Positions 37,129 to 46,371 of a stretch of 64,000 nt of DNA are shown here, piece after piece. The stretch lies in the NCBI GenBank assembly GCA_046293395.1, contig JBKBOU010000001.1, positions 868,001-932,000 on the forward strand, written 5' to 3'. The stretch comes from CAYNRA01 sp046293395 (GTDB lineage Bacteria; Bacteroidota; Bacteroidia; Cytophagales; Spirosomataceae). The stretch's first letter is position 1; each line of letters begins with the position of its first letter. The notes below the pieces were generated by a model. The model did no database searches and had not been told where the DNA came from. It saw only the letters and a program-made list of their open reading frames with translations. A program made the position numbers and the translations under genes.

Positions 37129-37983
37129 TTACTGAATTTCCTTTTGTAAATTCACCAATAAGTTCCTTGCACGAAGTTGGTACAGATGTCCGTCCGTTTG
37201 GCTTACTTTTCGGAGCTTTTCCATGGCTAAATTTACCTCTTCTAGGCGAATTAATGCCAAAATTACATACCATTCTCCATAAGGTCTGAGTTCGTCGAAA
37301 CGACTTTCTGTTGTTTTCTCAAAGAGCGCAAGGGCTTGATTGGCTTCTCCTTTTTCCAATAAATCTACTCCCTTAAAGAAAGCAGCTGTTTCTGTCTCCC
37401 AAAGTTGCAAAAGCCCGGGGTTCAATCCCATTTTTTCTTGAGAGAATGGAGAAGAGAGCCGTGGGTTCGCATCAAAATTCTGTTCAAAGAGTGTTTTAAG
37501 CGGTGATTTATTTGCCTTCGGTATTTTCTTTATGTCCGCTGCCACGTTTCTTTCTTCTGATAAAACTGGGGCGGCTACTGTATCCTGCTTTTCTTCCGTT
37601 TTTTGTACCAAAGGTGTTGAAGACGGGGATTCCGTAGGTTTTACGAACACAAACCAAGCCGCACCTGCAACAAGTAAGATACTTGCCGCAGCTACCCAAG
37701 ATTTCCAAGAGGATTTTTTAGGATTGAGGGGTAAAATGGTGGTTTTAGGCACTTCATCTTTCAGATTACCTGAAGCTTTTAACTCAGCATGAATGGCTTC
37801 AAGGCGTTTTTTATGAGCCAATGTTTTTAAACCCGTTTGAACTCTTTGCTGATTTTTTAGCTCCTCTGCCAACGCAGTATCTGCTTGCAAACGCGACTCA
37901 AACTGAGCACGTTCTTGTGGACTTCCTTCGCCTCGTAAATAGGCATGTATTTGTTCAAATGTTGACGCGTCAAGTTCTTTCAT
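37129..37983 (-). CDS. Single-pass membrane protein, putative anti-sigma factor with TPR-like C-terminus
   Basis: A 284-residue protein. The cytoplasmic N-terminal part (about 1-90) begins with MKELDASTFEQIHAYLRGEGSP, a layout typical of anti-sigma factor N-termini in Bacteroidota. One membrane helix follows (about 93-113, WVAAASILLVAGAAWFVFV). The periplasmic part ends in TPR-like helices (LLEKGEANQALALFEKTTE, YVILALIRLEEVNLAMEKL). It lies 90 bp downstream of the ECF sigma gene, which is the main reason for the anti-sigma call. No zinc-binding anti-sigma motif was seen. An alternative is a general TPR membrane protein. Confidence 0.65.
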   Translation of the reverse strand: MKELDASTFEQIHAYLRGEGSPQERAQFESRLQADTALAEELKNQQRVQTGLKTLAHKKRLEAIHAELKASGNLKDEVPKTTILPLNPKKSSWKSWVAAASILLVAGAAWFVFVKPTESPSSTPLVQKTEEKQDTVAAPVLSEERNVAADIKKIPKANKSPLKTLFEQNFDANPRLSSPFSQEKMGLNPGLLQLWETETAAFFKGVDLLEKGEANQALALFEKTTESRFDELRPYGEWYVILALIRLEEVNLAMEKLRKVSQTDGHLYQLRARNLLVNLQKEIQ

Positions 37984-38073
37984 ACGAATAAAAAGAGTAA
38001 ATTGGCAGAAATAGAAAAATCATTTCTTTACCTATGGTTGTACGAATTAATACGTTTCGGTACTAAAACCTTA

Positions 38074-38697
38074 TTAGACAAGTTCAAATTTCTTTTTGAG
38101 ATAGGTAGCACATTTGAACCTTTTTACGGTTGCTGATGCTTCTGTTAAACCCAAAGCATCTCCAATTTGGCGCAAAGACCAGTCTTCCACATAAAACCAT
38201 GTGAGTACTTGCCGGCAGTCTTCCCTCAATAAATTCATCGCTTTCTGGAGTTTCATAAAAATCCACGTTCGTTCTTCCTCGTCGTATGCCTCCTCTCCAG
38301 AAATACGTAGGCTATCTAATTCTTTATTATTTGGTTCGATATCCTCTGAAAAAGCTACTTCAAACCAAGGAAGTGCGACTTCACCTCGCTTTAATTTACG
38401 TTCTACTGTTTTTTTCCATTGATTGACGTAAATTCGGTAGAAGTACGTAGTAATTTTCACATTTTCTTGAAACTCGTAGCTCCCGTTTCGAACTTTCTCA
38501 ATGAAAATAGCCAAACATTCTTGTAGCAGGTCTTCGGCTTCTTCCTGATTTGCCCCTTTGCCTTTGGCGTATGGCAAGCACATTTGATACGTCTGCACAT
38601 ACAAACATTGAAAAGCTGCTGCTCGCTCTTTTCGCAAATCTTGGTAGAAAAGCAATTCATTTCCTAGATAGGGTTGGCAAATAGTAGAGTTTGTCAT
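38074..38697 (-). CDS. ECF-type RNA polymerase sigma factor
   Basis: A 207-residue protein from the ATG at 38697; the frame runs further upstream but would then overlap the 3' end of the caspase gene. Region 2 has QEEAEDLLQECLAIFIEKV (core RNA polymerase-binding and -10 recognition), and region 4 has LREDCRQVLTWFYVEDWSLRQI followed by GDALGLTEASATVKRFKCA (the -35 recognition helix-turn-helix). It is 55 bp after the caspase-FGE gene and 90 bp before the putative anti-sigma gene on the same strand. It may control this cluster. Confidence 0.9.
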   Translation of the reverse strand: MTNSTICQPYLGNELLFYQDLRKERAAAFQCLYVQTYQMCLPYAKGKGANQEEAEDLLQECLAIFIEKVRNGSYEFQENVKITTYFYRIYVNQWKKTVERKLKRGEVALPWFEVAFSEDIEPNNKELDSLRISGEEAYDEEERTWIFMKLQKAMNLLREDCRQVLTWFYVEDWSLRQIGDALGLTEASATVKRFKCATYLKKKFELV

Positions 38698-38752
38698 AGA
38701 AATAAATACAAGTAAATGTCTTATTAGCAATACGATACAGAATAGATTTAAT

Positions 38753-40459
38753 TTATAAAGGAGAAACAATTCGAAGTCCAGTAAATCGTCCCTTTGACTC
38801 CGGGTCTTTTTCAGCACGTGCGGAAACGCGCAATTTGGAAGGGATATTACCCCAAGCACCACCTCGGTACACCTTAGTTGTACCAGTTAATTCACCGATA
38901 GGATTCGACTCTGCCTTTGCCGGATACCAGTTATACCAATCTTGACACCATTCGGATACATTTCCTGTCATGTCATACAAACCGAGAGAATTTGGTATGA
39001 AACTACCCACAGGTAGTGTCTTTTCTCTATTCACTCCTTCTTTTGAATAGGTCTTTTTGTAGGACACATTTCCATTAAAATTAGCTTCTTGCGGGCTTAA
39101 AATATCCTTTCCGTTGCCAAAACGTGTTCGATTATTCACACCTCCACCGGCAGCAAATTCCCACTCAGCTTCAGTGGGTAATCTATAACCGTCCGCAAGT
39201 GTGTTGATTTCTACACGCAAGCCGACTCTATTATACACACGTTGTTTCCCGATTAAATCACTTAATTTATTGCAAAAATCAACGGCATCGTACCAGCTTA
39301 TGTTTTCAACAGGGCAATTGGAACAATTTGAGAAATAACTTGGATTGTTGCCCATCACGGCTTCCCATTGCGCTTGTTTTATTTCATATTTACTCATCCA
39401 AAAACCATCCAATGTAACCGCGCGCACCTTTTCATCCGCCTCTCCCTCTCCTTTCACATCCCCCATCTGGAACGTTCCTCCTGGAATGAATACCATGTCT
39501 GAAAAGGGTAAATCAGTAAATTTTGTGTTTGCATTACCTTTTGTCTTTTCTTCTTCTTTTACTGCCCACTCTGAAAAAACATTGGGCTCTTCACCTATTT
39601 CTAGCACTTCTTGCACAACCGGCGTTTCTTGATTTTGTATCACCTTATTTGACTGAACAAATACGAAATCACCTGTCAATTCATCGTACCTGCCTGGAAT
39701 CTGCGCCTTATTTGAAAGTGTGCTGACTCCTTTTGTTGTTCTGTCCAAAATTCCACGAATACCTAGGTCAGGTATTACTATATATTTTAAAAGTTCGGAC
39801 GTAAATAACCCGTTTCTTCCTTGTTGGTTGTCATCTGCGGTACTCCCAGCACGCGTTGAAAACGCCACAAAACTCCCAGGAGGATTATTCGGAATACTCA
39901 AGCCTTTTGCTACGATACTTTTTGATGAATTAGGAAACGGATTATCCCGACAGGCATCAATGAACGCCAGAGAAACATCCAAATTTGCCCCCTCCATCTT
40001 TGCCATTGTTCGACCTAATTTAACACACGAATATTCAATCTCCGGGGCGGCTTTCACATCAGCATCAATCGGAACTAAATAATTTTCGCCGGCATATTGC
40101 ACTCCATGGCCGCTGAAGTAAAACAGACCAACATCGTATTTTTGAAGCCTATTTCCAAATTCGTCAATGGCACGTAAAAAATCATTTTGTGTCAGGTTTT
40201 TCTTCAAAATAACCTCAAAACCCAAACTCTGGAGAGCCATAGCCATATCGTCTGCATCATTGGCTGGGTTATTCAAACGGGAGGTATATTGGTAGTCTTT
40301 GTTCCCTATCACCAATGCAAGCCGCCGCTCTGTCCCCTCAGGAGCAATACCTTGGATAGGCTTCATCCCTTTATTTTGTGCCCAGACAGGAGATATCGCA
40401 TACAAACAAATGAAGAAGAAACCAATAACAGAAGGTCGAAGAGTAAATTGTTTTATCAT
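38753..40459 (-). CDS. Secreted caspase (C14)-FGE-like fusion protein, copy C
   Basis: A 568-residue protein with a signal peptide ending at AISPVWAQ (about residue 28). The caspase-like domain starts at ERRLALVIGNKDY, with the dyad His in YFSGHGVQ (H118) and Cys in FIDACRDNPF (C170). After a linker, an FGE-sulfatase/C-type-lectin-fold domain begins at about residue 320 (MVFIPGGTFQMGD) and contains CSNCPVENISWYDAV, GYRLPTEAEWEFAAGG, LGLYDMTGNVSEWC and a C-terminal RGGAW to GLRIVSPL. The paired catalytic Cys of true formylglycine-generating enzymes near the end are absent. It is separated from the upstream gene by a terminator and followed by the sigma gene. The substrate is unknown. Confidence 0.93.
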   Translation of the reverse strand: MIKQFTLRPSVIGFFFICLYAISPVWAQNKGMKPIQGIAPEGTERRLALVIGNKDYQYTSRLNNPANDADDMAMALQSLGFEVILKKNLTQNDFLRAIDEFGNRLQKYDVGLFYFSGHGVQYAGENYLVPIDADVKAAPEIEYSCVKLGRTMAKMEGANLDVSLAFIDACRDNPFPNSSKSIVAKGLSIPNNPPGSFVAFSTRAGSTADDNQQGRNGLFTSELLKYIVIPDLGIRGILDRTTKGVSTLSNKAQIPGRYDELTGDFVFVQSNKVIQNQETPVVQEVLEIGEEPNVFSEWAVKEEEKTKGNANTKFTDLPFSDMVFIPGGTFQMGDVKGEGEADEKVRAVTLDGFWMSKYEIKQAQWEAVMGNNPSYFSNCSNCPVENISWYDAVDFCNKLSDLIGKQRVYNRVGLRVEINTLADGYRLPTEAEWEFAAGGGVNNRTRFGNGKDILSPQEANFNGNVSYKKTYSKEGVNREKTLPVGSFIPNSLGLYDMTGNVSEWCQDWYNWYPAKAESNPIGELTGTTKVYRGGAWGNIPSKLRVSARAEKDPESKGRFTGLRIVSPL

Positions 40460-40503
40460 ACTTTACGATAGAGAAAAATTAATTCATTTTTCAAAAACAC
40501 GAA

Positions 40504-40538
40504 TTGCGCTGTCCTTGATTTCCACAAGAACAGCGCAA
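40504..40538 (-). terminator. Intrinsic terminator after the C1 peptidase gene
   Basis: On the minus strand the stem TTGCGCTGTTCTTG / CAAGGACAGCGCAA pairs throughout with one G-T pair and a 7-nt loop. The T-tract after it is imperfect (TTCGTGTTTTTG). It would separate the long unit upstream from the caspase C-sigma-anti-sigma unit. Confidence 0.7.
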
Positions 40539-40557
40539 AAAACACACAAATTATTTT

Positions 40558-42030
40558 TTATTTGTGAATAATACGAACAAGCATGGGAACAATACTTCCA
40601 GATGGATTTCCCTTCACTTCAAACGCTACTTGATTCGGTTGATAAGAAATACTTGCTGGAGCAATGACTTGATTCCCAACAGCTGCCATTACCTTTTGTG
40701 CGAAATTACCAGGTGCATTTTTGATACGCGATGAAACCTCTTCTATGTTCAATTCTTTCTCTGAAACCAACACCAAAAAGTAATCTGTACCCACTTGTGT
40801 GTCCATTGTGAAGGAACGATCTGCCGCTGGCAACATGACACTCGCATTCTGCGGAACAATCGCACTTACGTTTTGACTTGCCTCCCCTTGGTATGGGAAT
40901 AATTTTGTCACACGATTAATCTCATCTGAACCTACAATATATACATACGCTTGTTTTGAATTATTGATACTCATTTTGAAGCGAGTTCCAGAATTATATG
41001 GAGAAGTCATTTGATACGTTACTAAATCTGCTTGTGTGTCAAGCGTTACGTCCAACCCGCGATACGTTGGAACAATAGCAACTGGCATTGGTGCGTTTGT
41101 ACTTGCCAACTGGAAAGACATATCTGATTTTAAAGCCAAGGCTGTTGGTTGTGGAGACGGATTACTAACGGGATACACCTGAAAGGCGTATCGTGTGAAA
41201 CGGGCTAAATCATTGTAACGCGCCCATGTGTAACCGTTTGTTCCCCAGTCTTTTCCCCAACTATTCGCCACCAAAAAAGCACCACCATACTTGGTATCAT
41301 CGTAAGCAACAATCGTCATGGCATGGCCACCAAGAGCCGTTTCTGGACTTTCGCCGGGTGCAGGTTGCCATAAGTCGGTTGCAGAGAAAAACGAGCGAGG
41401 CAAAAGCATCCCGAATGGAACTGCTTGCTCTCCTTCGGCTAATGCCTCTTTTATTTTAAGGACTTTTACCTCAGACGGTGTTTGAACAATATCAAAAAGT
41501 GTACTAAAATCTTGGATTTTGTACTGAGCTGCCTCCGCATCATATCTTTCAAAATTTGGGTCACACGCAGAAGGCATACTACTCAACAAAGCAGCTCCTT
41601 TGTTACGAAGTAGATAAAGGGCATCCGGAATTGTGGCGCCGTCTTGGCAGTCATAATCGTTTTGTGCTTTGATTTGCTCGTAAATGTAAAAGGGAGAAAA
41701 ACGATACGGAGCAATGCTTGAAGGCGTAGTTAAGCGTCTTTTTTGCGCTTCCATCCCTGTACGCATGAGTGCAACGGCTTGACCAACACATGTTCCGTTA
41801 TCACCTTGGTCTAAGACATCGGGCATAAACTGAACCAATGTTTTAGACGACGGTAAAATGCCACGAAACTTGATATTTTGTGATTTTCTTGGTGCTTTCA
41901 GATATTGGTCGTCATCTATGCGCATCCCCAATTTTTTGGAATAGTCTTTTTTCTGTGCCACAGCTGGCTGAACACCCGTCCAGATAATAAGAAGGACAAG
42001 AAGGCGAAAAATGTTGTTCATAAATTTCAT
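40558..42030 (-). CDS. Secreted papain-like C1 family cysteine peptidase
   Basis: A 490-residue protein with a signal peptide ending at QPAVAQ (about residue 26). The papain-like catalytic residues are Cys in DQGDNGTCVGQ (C81), His in LGGHAMTIVAYDD (H236) and Asn in VANSWGKDWGTNGY (N256). The remaining 200 or so residues are beta-rich and contain a DUF4384-like stretch (about 300-400, ALKSDMSFQLASTNAPM and KLFPYQGEA). It would act as an exported cysteine protease. It is the last gene of the long unit, 39 bp after the 377-residue protein. The alternative start is Met 4. Confidence 0.92.
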   Translation of the reverse strand: MKFMNNIFRLLVLLIIWTGVQPAVAQKKDYSKKLGMRIDDDQYLKAPRKSQNIKFRGILPSSKTLVQFMPDVLDQGDNGTCVGQAVALMRTGMEAQKRRLTTPSSIAPYRFSPFYIYEQIKAQNDYDCQDGATIPDALYLLRNKGAALLSSMPSACDPNFERYDAEAAQYKIQDFSTLFDIVQTPSEVKVLKIKEALAEGEQAVPFGMLLPRSFFSATDLWQPAPGESPETALGGHAMTIVAYDDTKYGGAFLVANSWGKDWGTNGYTWARYNDLARFTRYAFQVYPVSNPSPQPTALALKSDMSFQLASTNAPMPVAIVPTYRGLDVTLDTQADLVTYQMTSPYNSGTRFKMSINNSKQAYVYIVGSDEINRVTKLFPYQGEASQNVSAIVPQNASVMLPAADRSFTMDTQVGTDYFLVLVSEKELNIEEVSSRIKNAPGNFAQKVMAAVGNQVIAPASISYQPNQVAFEVKGNPSGSIVPMLVRIIHK

Positions 42031-42069
42031 ATTTTTAACTAATTAGAATAGGTAGATGGACAAAATAAA

Positions 42070-43203
42070 TTACTTTTCGTTGATAACTAATTCAATGATT
42101 TTCCAAAATTCTTGAGCTGGAATAGAGCCCGTAACAGGCATTCTTGGGCCTACACTGACCGTTCCGACGGGGATTCCGTTCTCAAATCTTTTGGCATCTG
42201 CAATGGTTGTTACGCGACAGAAATAACTATCCCGCGTATTGGATCTAAAATCGTCAAATTTAGCATACGTACCACTTACAATTTCGTAAAATCCTCTATT
42301 TTTTGCTGCCCGGCTCAGAAAAGCTTTTTTTGCCATACGTAGTGACTGGCCATCGCGCGTATTGACTGTTACGAAGCCGCTTTCATCAAACAGGAGTTCA
42401 AAATCACGTTTCATTTTTTCTAATTCTGCCTCGGAGGCACCAAAAGAAGCTCGTTTTGCGTATTCTAAAACCATCGCTTGTTTTTTGGCAGGCAACCAAA
42501 GTAACATATCTGCATTGGAATTATTCGAAGGAACTAACTTTGGTTCCTCTTTTTTAGGTTCATAGACAATTGGCTCTGGATTATCATAATTGGGAACCAA
42601 AGGAATTGATTTTCCATCTTGCGACTGAATTGCTTGGATTTTCGCATATTTGACTGAACGCTTTGAGTCCATATAGACCAAAACAAATAAATCAATATCT
42701 TTCTTAAAATCTACAACGATTTGTCCGTTTATTTTACCCTTTATTTTTGCAGGCAAACTAATGCGGTATTGATACACAAAACGTTTTTCGTCTTCACTGT
42801 CGGTCAATGCTTGAATAATAATCTCCTCTGTATCAAGTAGATACTCAAACTCATTTTTGTATAATCCCGCAGCTAAACGAAGAAATTGGGTCGCACGAAG
42901 CACAGGACTTTCTGCCAAATTAAGTATTTCTTTGGGTGCTTTGATGTTATCAGGCGTGATGTGATTAATGACTGCCGACGAGTCTGTTAGAAAGAATAAT
43001 TGGGCAAATTCATTTCCAACAGTTGAGTTTGGGTCTCTGTATAAATTGGGCACTAATTCATTCAATTCTTTCTCGTAGCTTTTCAAAAGCTTAAAAATAG
43101 CGCGTTCGTGGGAGTTAGGCACTTTATTGGCGAAAGTCCCGTAAAGTGGTGTAATGAATAAAATCATTAGCAAGAGAGCCACTTTGTTTGCATTGATTTG
43201 CAT
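42070..43203 (-). CDS. Secreted protein of unknown function (377 aa)
   Basis: The 377-residue protein has a signal peptide (LLLMILFITPLYGTFA). The N-terminal half has a helical start (ERAIFKLLKSYEKEL) followed by an alternating strand pattern that ends in KINGQIVVDFKKDIDLFVLVYM. This layout resembles NTF2-like/beta-sheet domains, without recognisable motif. The C-terminal half is charged, with AGLYK and SLRMAKKAFLSRAAKN. I do not recognise the family. It lies between two other unknown secreted proteins and the C1 peptidase and is part of the same unit. Confidence 0.7.
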   Translation of the reverse strand: MQINANKVALLLMILFITPLYGTFANKVPNSHERAIFKLLKSYEKELNELVPNLYRDPNSTVGNEFAQLFFLTDSSAVINHITPDNIKAPKEILNLAESPVLRATQFLRLAAGLYKNEFEYLLDTEEIIIQALTDSEDEKRFVYQYRISLPAKIKGKINGQIVVDFKKDIDLFVLVYMDSKRSVKYAKIQAIQSQDGKSIPLVPNYDNPEPIVYEPKKEEPKLVPSNNSNADMLLWLPAKKQAMVLEYAKRASFGASEAELEKMKRDFELLFDESGFVTVNTRDGQSLRMAKKAFLSRAAKNRGFYEIVSGTYAKFDDFRSNTRDSYFCRVTTIADAKRFENGIPVGTVSVGPRMPVTGSIPAQEFWKIIELVINEK

Positions 43204-43313
43204 AATTCTATTGATTTAAAGTAAAAAATTGGGTCAAAGAAAATATCAAAAAACCTTTTGATGTACATAAATACGCCAAGGCATCATTACCTTATCAGTT
43301 CAAAAAGAATATT

Positions 43314-44168
43314 TTATTCTTTTTTTAATTCTTCCTCTTTTTCCATTCCTTTTTGATAGTAAAGATTTGTCACCAACCATCCTGAATTTTCAGTTGAACG
43401 GATAAATTCGTTCAGTTGGATTTTCCAACCTCGGCGCGTGTCGATGAACAAAGTAGGTGGCAATATACTCTCAAGATATATTTTTTTTTCTCGAAGTAAA
43501 GTCTCTAAGCGACGTAAATCGGGTTGCTTGTTGCCATTTGACGGAGCCAAACGCGCTATCGTCAAGCTATCTGTCAGAAAGGAAAAAAGAGGTAAAAAAG
43601 ACAAATCATGCGCGTTTGGAGGCAAAAAAAGTCGCTTAGATAATGTGTCCACCGATATATTTACTGAATCTGAATACACTATTTTGGGTAAATTCACTTG
43701 GTTTACTTCCCAAAAAGTAGCACCATCCGCGCGATATACTTTTTCCAATTTCACGACCAACGTATCGACCGTTTGCGCCGATTTATACCTAACAAGAACA
43801 GGAACGCTTGCTTGCATTTGTGGTTTTTCAGAAACATAAATCGGTTTTTCTCCACAACTTTCTGCGATGAAGCGCGCTATTTTTTCTCTGTATTCCCCAT
43901 TTTCACTAGGTAACAAACGCGCATCGTATGCATCAAATAATGAACGAAGGTATAATTGACGTGGAAAAAGCTGGCGTGTAGAATCAGTGAAAGCGAGACC
44001 GCCAGGCATTGTTTGATAATTGAATCTCGAAATCCATTCGCTGACATGTTTTATCTGCCAATCCATCCACGGTTCGCGTGCTTGGCGCGTAACTTTCTGT
44101 TTTGAAGGCGATTGCGCACAAACAATTTGGCAAAAAAGAAGAGCGAAGAGAAAAATCCATTGCTTCAT
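43314..44168 (-). CDS. Secreted protein of unknown function (284 aa)
   Basis: The 284-residue protein has a signal peptide (MKQWIFLFALLFCQIVCAQ). An N-terminal helix (WMDWQIKHVSEWISRFNY) is followed by alternating strands such as SVPVLVRYKSAQTVDTLVVKL and GATFWEVNQVNL. That order (helix, short helices, then long beta strands) resembles NTF2-like domains, as in the neighbouring 377- and 193-residue proteins. I do not recognise a family. The tail is charged (KGMEKEEELKKE). Confidence 0.7.
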   Translation of the reverse strand: MKQWIFLFALLFCQIVCAQSPSKQKVTRQAREPWMDWQIKHVSEWISRFNYQTMPGGLAFTDSTRQLFPRQLYLRSLFDAYDARLLPSENGEYREKIARFIAESCGEKPIYVSEKPQMQASVPVLVRYKSAQTVDTLVVKLEKVYRADGATFWEVNQVNLPKIVYSDSVNISVDTLSKRLFLPPNAHDLSFLPLFSFLTDSLTIARLAPSNGNKQPDLRRLETLLREKKIYLESILPPTLFIDTRRGWKIQLNEFIRSTENSGWLVTNLYYQKGMEKEEELKKE

Positions 44169-44229
44169 AAATCAAGGAATAAACAGTAAAGTAAAGGCAT
44201 TTGGGACATGAAATAAGCATATTGACTTC

Positions 44230-45708
44230 TCACCTTCGCGCTTCCTTTGTTGTAATTTGTAATTGCCTTTCTATAACCGAAATACCTGCATTTTTAAAGG
44301 CGCGTGCCGTCGATATTTTCTTAATTTCTGCCAATGGATTCTGAATGATTTTATACCCATCCACATCTTGTGTACGGAGACCATCAAAAGCTTCTGTGGA
44401 AGCGTAGGCGATTAAAAACTCCGCACCAAAGGGCTCCCAACAGATAAAATCTTGCGGAATTTCAATCCATTGGTTCAATTCGTATTCGTCTATTTTAAAG
44501 TCACTGTCGCGCAACAACACCATTTGTCCATCAGCCATCCGATACACAAGACGAACGTAGCACGGTTTATTGGCACGAACAGCCACGCGCATGGTGTCAT
44601 TCCGTTCATAGACAAGGCTGTTCATTCCTCGGTTTGTTGCCAAGAAAAATTGCAATGTATTGACATCTGCAGGTGGGATTTGAACTTTATTCAATTCCGA
44701 TTTAACATTTTTTACATCCTGGATAATTGCTGGTGCAATGGAAGGTGGGTTAAGAGCATTGGGGTCTATATTTTTTGGAAGAAGGCGGTCAGAGGCGGGT
44801 TGGCTTAAGATACGTTGGTCAGCACTTTCAAGTAAAGCAAAGAACTCCACAAAATTGCCTTTTATCTGGTAACTTCCTTTGATTTTCGTTTCTTCTTGTA
44901 AACTTCGGGATGGAGACGTGATTTGCAGCGTAGGGTTGAGACGAAGTAATTCTGCTTGAAAAGCGGTTGTTGTTTTGAGGGAAAACTCATCGACAACGCC
45001 TTGTTGCTCATAGGTGAAGGCAGTCAATTGAACTTTTTGAAGTCCTTGTTTCTTGATTTCAGTATTTAATTGAGCAGCAATATTTGCGAGGGTTTCATTA
45101 AGTGTTTTGTAGTCAAGCGGAGACGTTCCATCATCTAAAATAAATGAACTTTTGAGTCCGGTCATGTCCTCGTCGATGAAGGCAATTTTACAACCGGCGC
45201 GGCTATTTCCGAGGGCGTTTAAATAGACACCAATTCGGCAGGGTTTATTACTGAGTTCCACATATTCCCCATTTCTACGTACGCCACTGACACTTTTTTT
45301 GGCATATACTTCAATCAAATAACCATTTTGTGTATTTCGGATAACATTGTGGAAAGAGGCTTTTCTCAATTCTATCTCAAACAAGAGCCCGTTTGGAAAC
45401 TCGAGTGGAACGCGTTTCACAAATTCAAGCCAATCGAGTGTGCTTGACCCTTTGAATAAGTCATTCAGGATACGAAAGTTTGCTGCTGCATACCCATTTA
45501 CTACATCGATGTTCCTTCTTCGTTGTACAACATCTTGGTCTTTTGGGGCACTACCAAAGAGTGAACCCAAAGAAGATTGGAAGTCACCGAGGGCTTCTTT
45601 GACCGTCAGAGCTGCTTGCCGCTTTTGGGCTTCTGTTTGGGCAAATGTAGCCGAGATAGGACAAAAAATACCTACGATAAACCAAAATACACAGACCTTA
45701 TTTTTCAT
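44230..45708 (-). CDS. Secreted protein with C-terminal DUF4384-like domain
   Basis: A 492-residue protein from the ATG at 45708, chosen because it gives a clean signal peptide (VFWFIVGIFCPISATFAQ) and avoids overlap with the gene upstream; the frame is open for 14 more codons. The C-terminal part has NDTMRVAVRANKPCYVRLV, DGQMVLLRDSDFK and the GAEFLIAYASTE strand. This is the layout of DUF4384, a domain often found with bacterial caspases. The N-terminal 300 residues are unassigned. It is the second gene of a run of unknown secreted proteins. Confidence 0.7.
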   Translation of the reverse strand: MKNKVCVFWFIVGIFCPISATFAQTEAQKRQAALTVKEALGDFQSSLGSLFGSAPKDQDVVQRRRNIDVVNGYAAANFRILNDLFKGSSTLDWLEFVKRVPLEFPNGLLFEIELRKASFHNVIRNTQNGYLIEVYAKKSVSGVRRNGEYVELSNKPCRIGVYLNALGNSRAGCKIAFIDEDMTGLKSSFILDDGTSPLDYKTLNETLANIAAQLNTEIKKQGLQKVQLTAFTYEQQGVVDEFSLKTTTAFQAELLRLNPTLQITSPSRSLQEETKIKGSYQIKGNFVEFFALLESADQRILSQPASDRLLPKNIDPNALNPPSIAPAIIQDVKNVKSELNKVQIPPADVNTLQFFLATNRGMNSLVYERNDTMRVAVRANKPCYVRLVYRMADGQMVLLRDSDFKIDEYELNQWIEIPQDFICWEPFGAEFLIAYASTEAFDGLRTQDVDGYKIIQNPLAEIKKISTARAFKNAGISVIERQLQITTKEARR

Positions 45709-45739
45709 ATATGTACTATTCAAGAGATAAAAAAGAGTC

Positions 45740-46321
45740 TTATTGACCACTCAAGACCGTTGTTTCACGGACAACCACATCACCGAAATAGATTTTCAGG
45801 TCGTCTTCGTTCATATCTTGGTTTCCAGCTTTGCCATTGACAGCGATGTCTTTTCGATCTTTAGAGCCGTAGAGAAGTCTGCCGTTGGCGTCAAACCCTT
45901 TAAATTGCTGAAAATACGTGGCGGTGGCGTAATAATCGCCGTCGGGACCTTTTTCGAATTTCGAGACAGTGGCAACGTCATAGAAGACAATTTCGATTCG
46001 GTTGTACTGGTTAAGTCCCATGAGGCGGTTTAGGTAAGCGCGGATGGGGATGGGTGGTTTGGCTTTCCCGTCACGTCCAGAAACTTGCATCCGAGCGCCG
46101 TCGATGAAAAGCCCCATGACGAGGTCGATGGCTTCTTTTCGCTGTTCAATAGATGCTTGTTTATTTGCGATGATGGAGAGATATTGTTGAAAGTCCGCGA
46201 CACGTTGTTCAGTGAGCTTCCGGAACTCCTCCATGCGGGCGGGGGAAAAATCGGATTGTGCCTGGGTTTCAGACAAAAATCCGATAAAAAGAAATAGAAA
46301 GAAAAGCGACGTTCGTATCAT
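45740..46321 (-). CDS. Small secreted protein of unknown function (193 aa)
   Basis: A 193-residue protein with a signal peptide (LFFLFLFIGFLSETQAQ). After it comes a helical region (ARMEEFRKLTEQRVADFQQYL, then a second helix AIDLVMGLFID), then strands with IRAYLNRL, YNRIEIVFYDVATV and YYATATYFQQFKGF. The pattern fits an NTF2-like fold but no family is recognised. It starts 50 bp downstream of the FGE lipoprotein gene L1 and ends 31 bp before the DUF4384-like gene. Confidence 0.7.
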   Translation of the reverse strand: MIRTSLFFLFLFIGFLSETQAQSDFSPARMEEFRKLTEQRVADFQQYLSIIANKQASIEQRKEAIDLVMGLFIDGARMQVSGRDGKAKPPIPIRAYLNRLMGLNQYNRIEIVFYDVATVSKFEKGPDGDYYATATYFQQFKGFDANGRLLYGSKDRKDIAVNGKAGNQDMNEDDLKIYFGDVVVRETTVLSGQ

Positions 46322-46371
46322 AATTTATGGGTTTATGCACCTATACCGAGTAAAAGAATCAATGAACAAAT

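Noticed and set aside
38698..38862. Longer N-terminus for the sigma factor (open to 38862)
   Set aside because: The extension overlaps the end of the caspase C gene and has no similarity to sigma factors. The ATG at 38697 gives a normal region 2 start.
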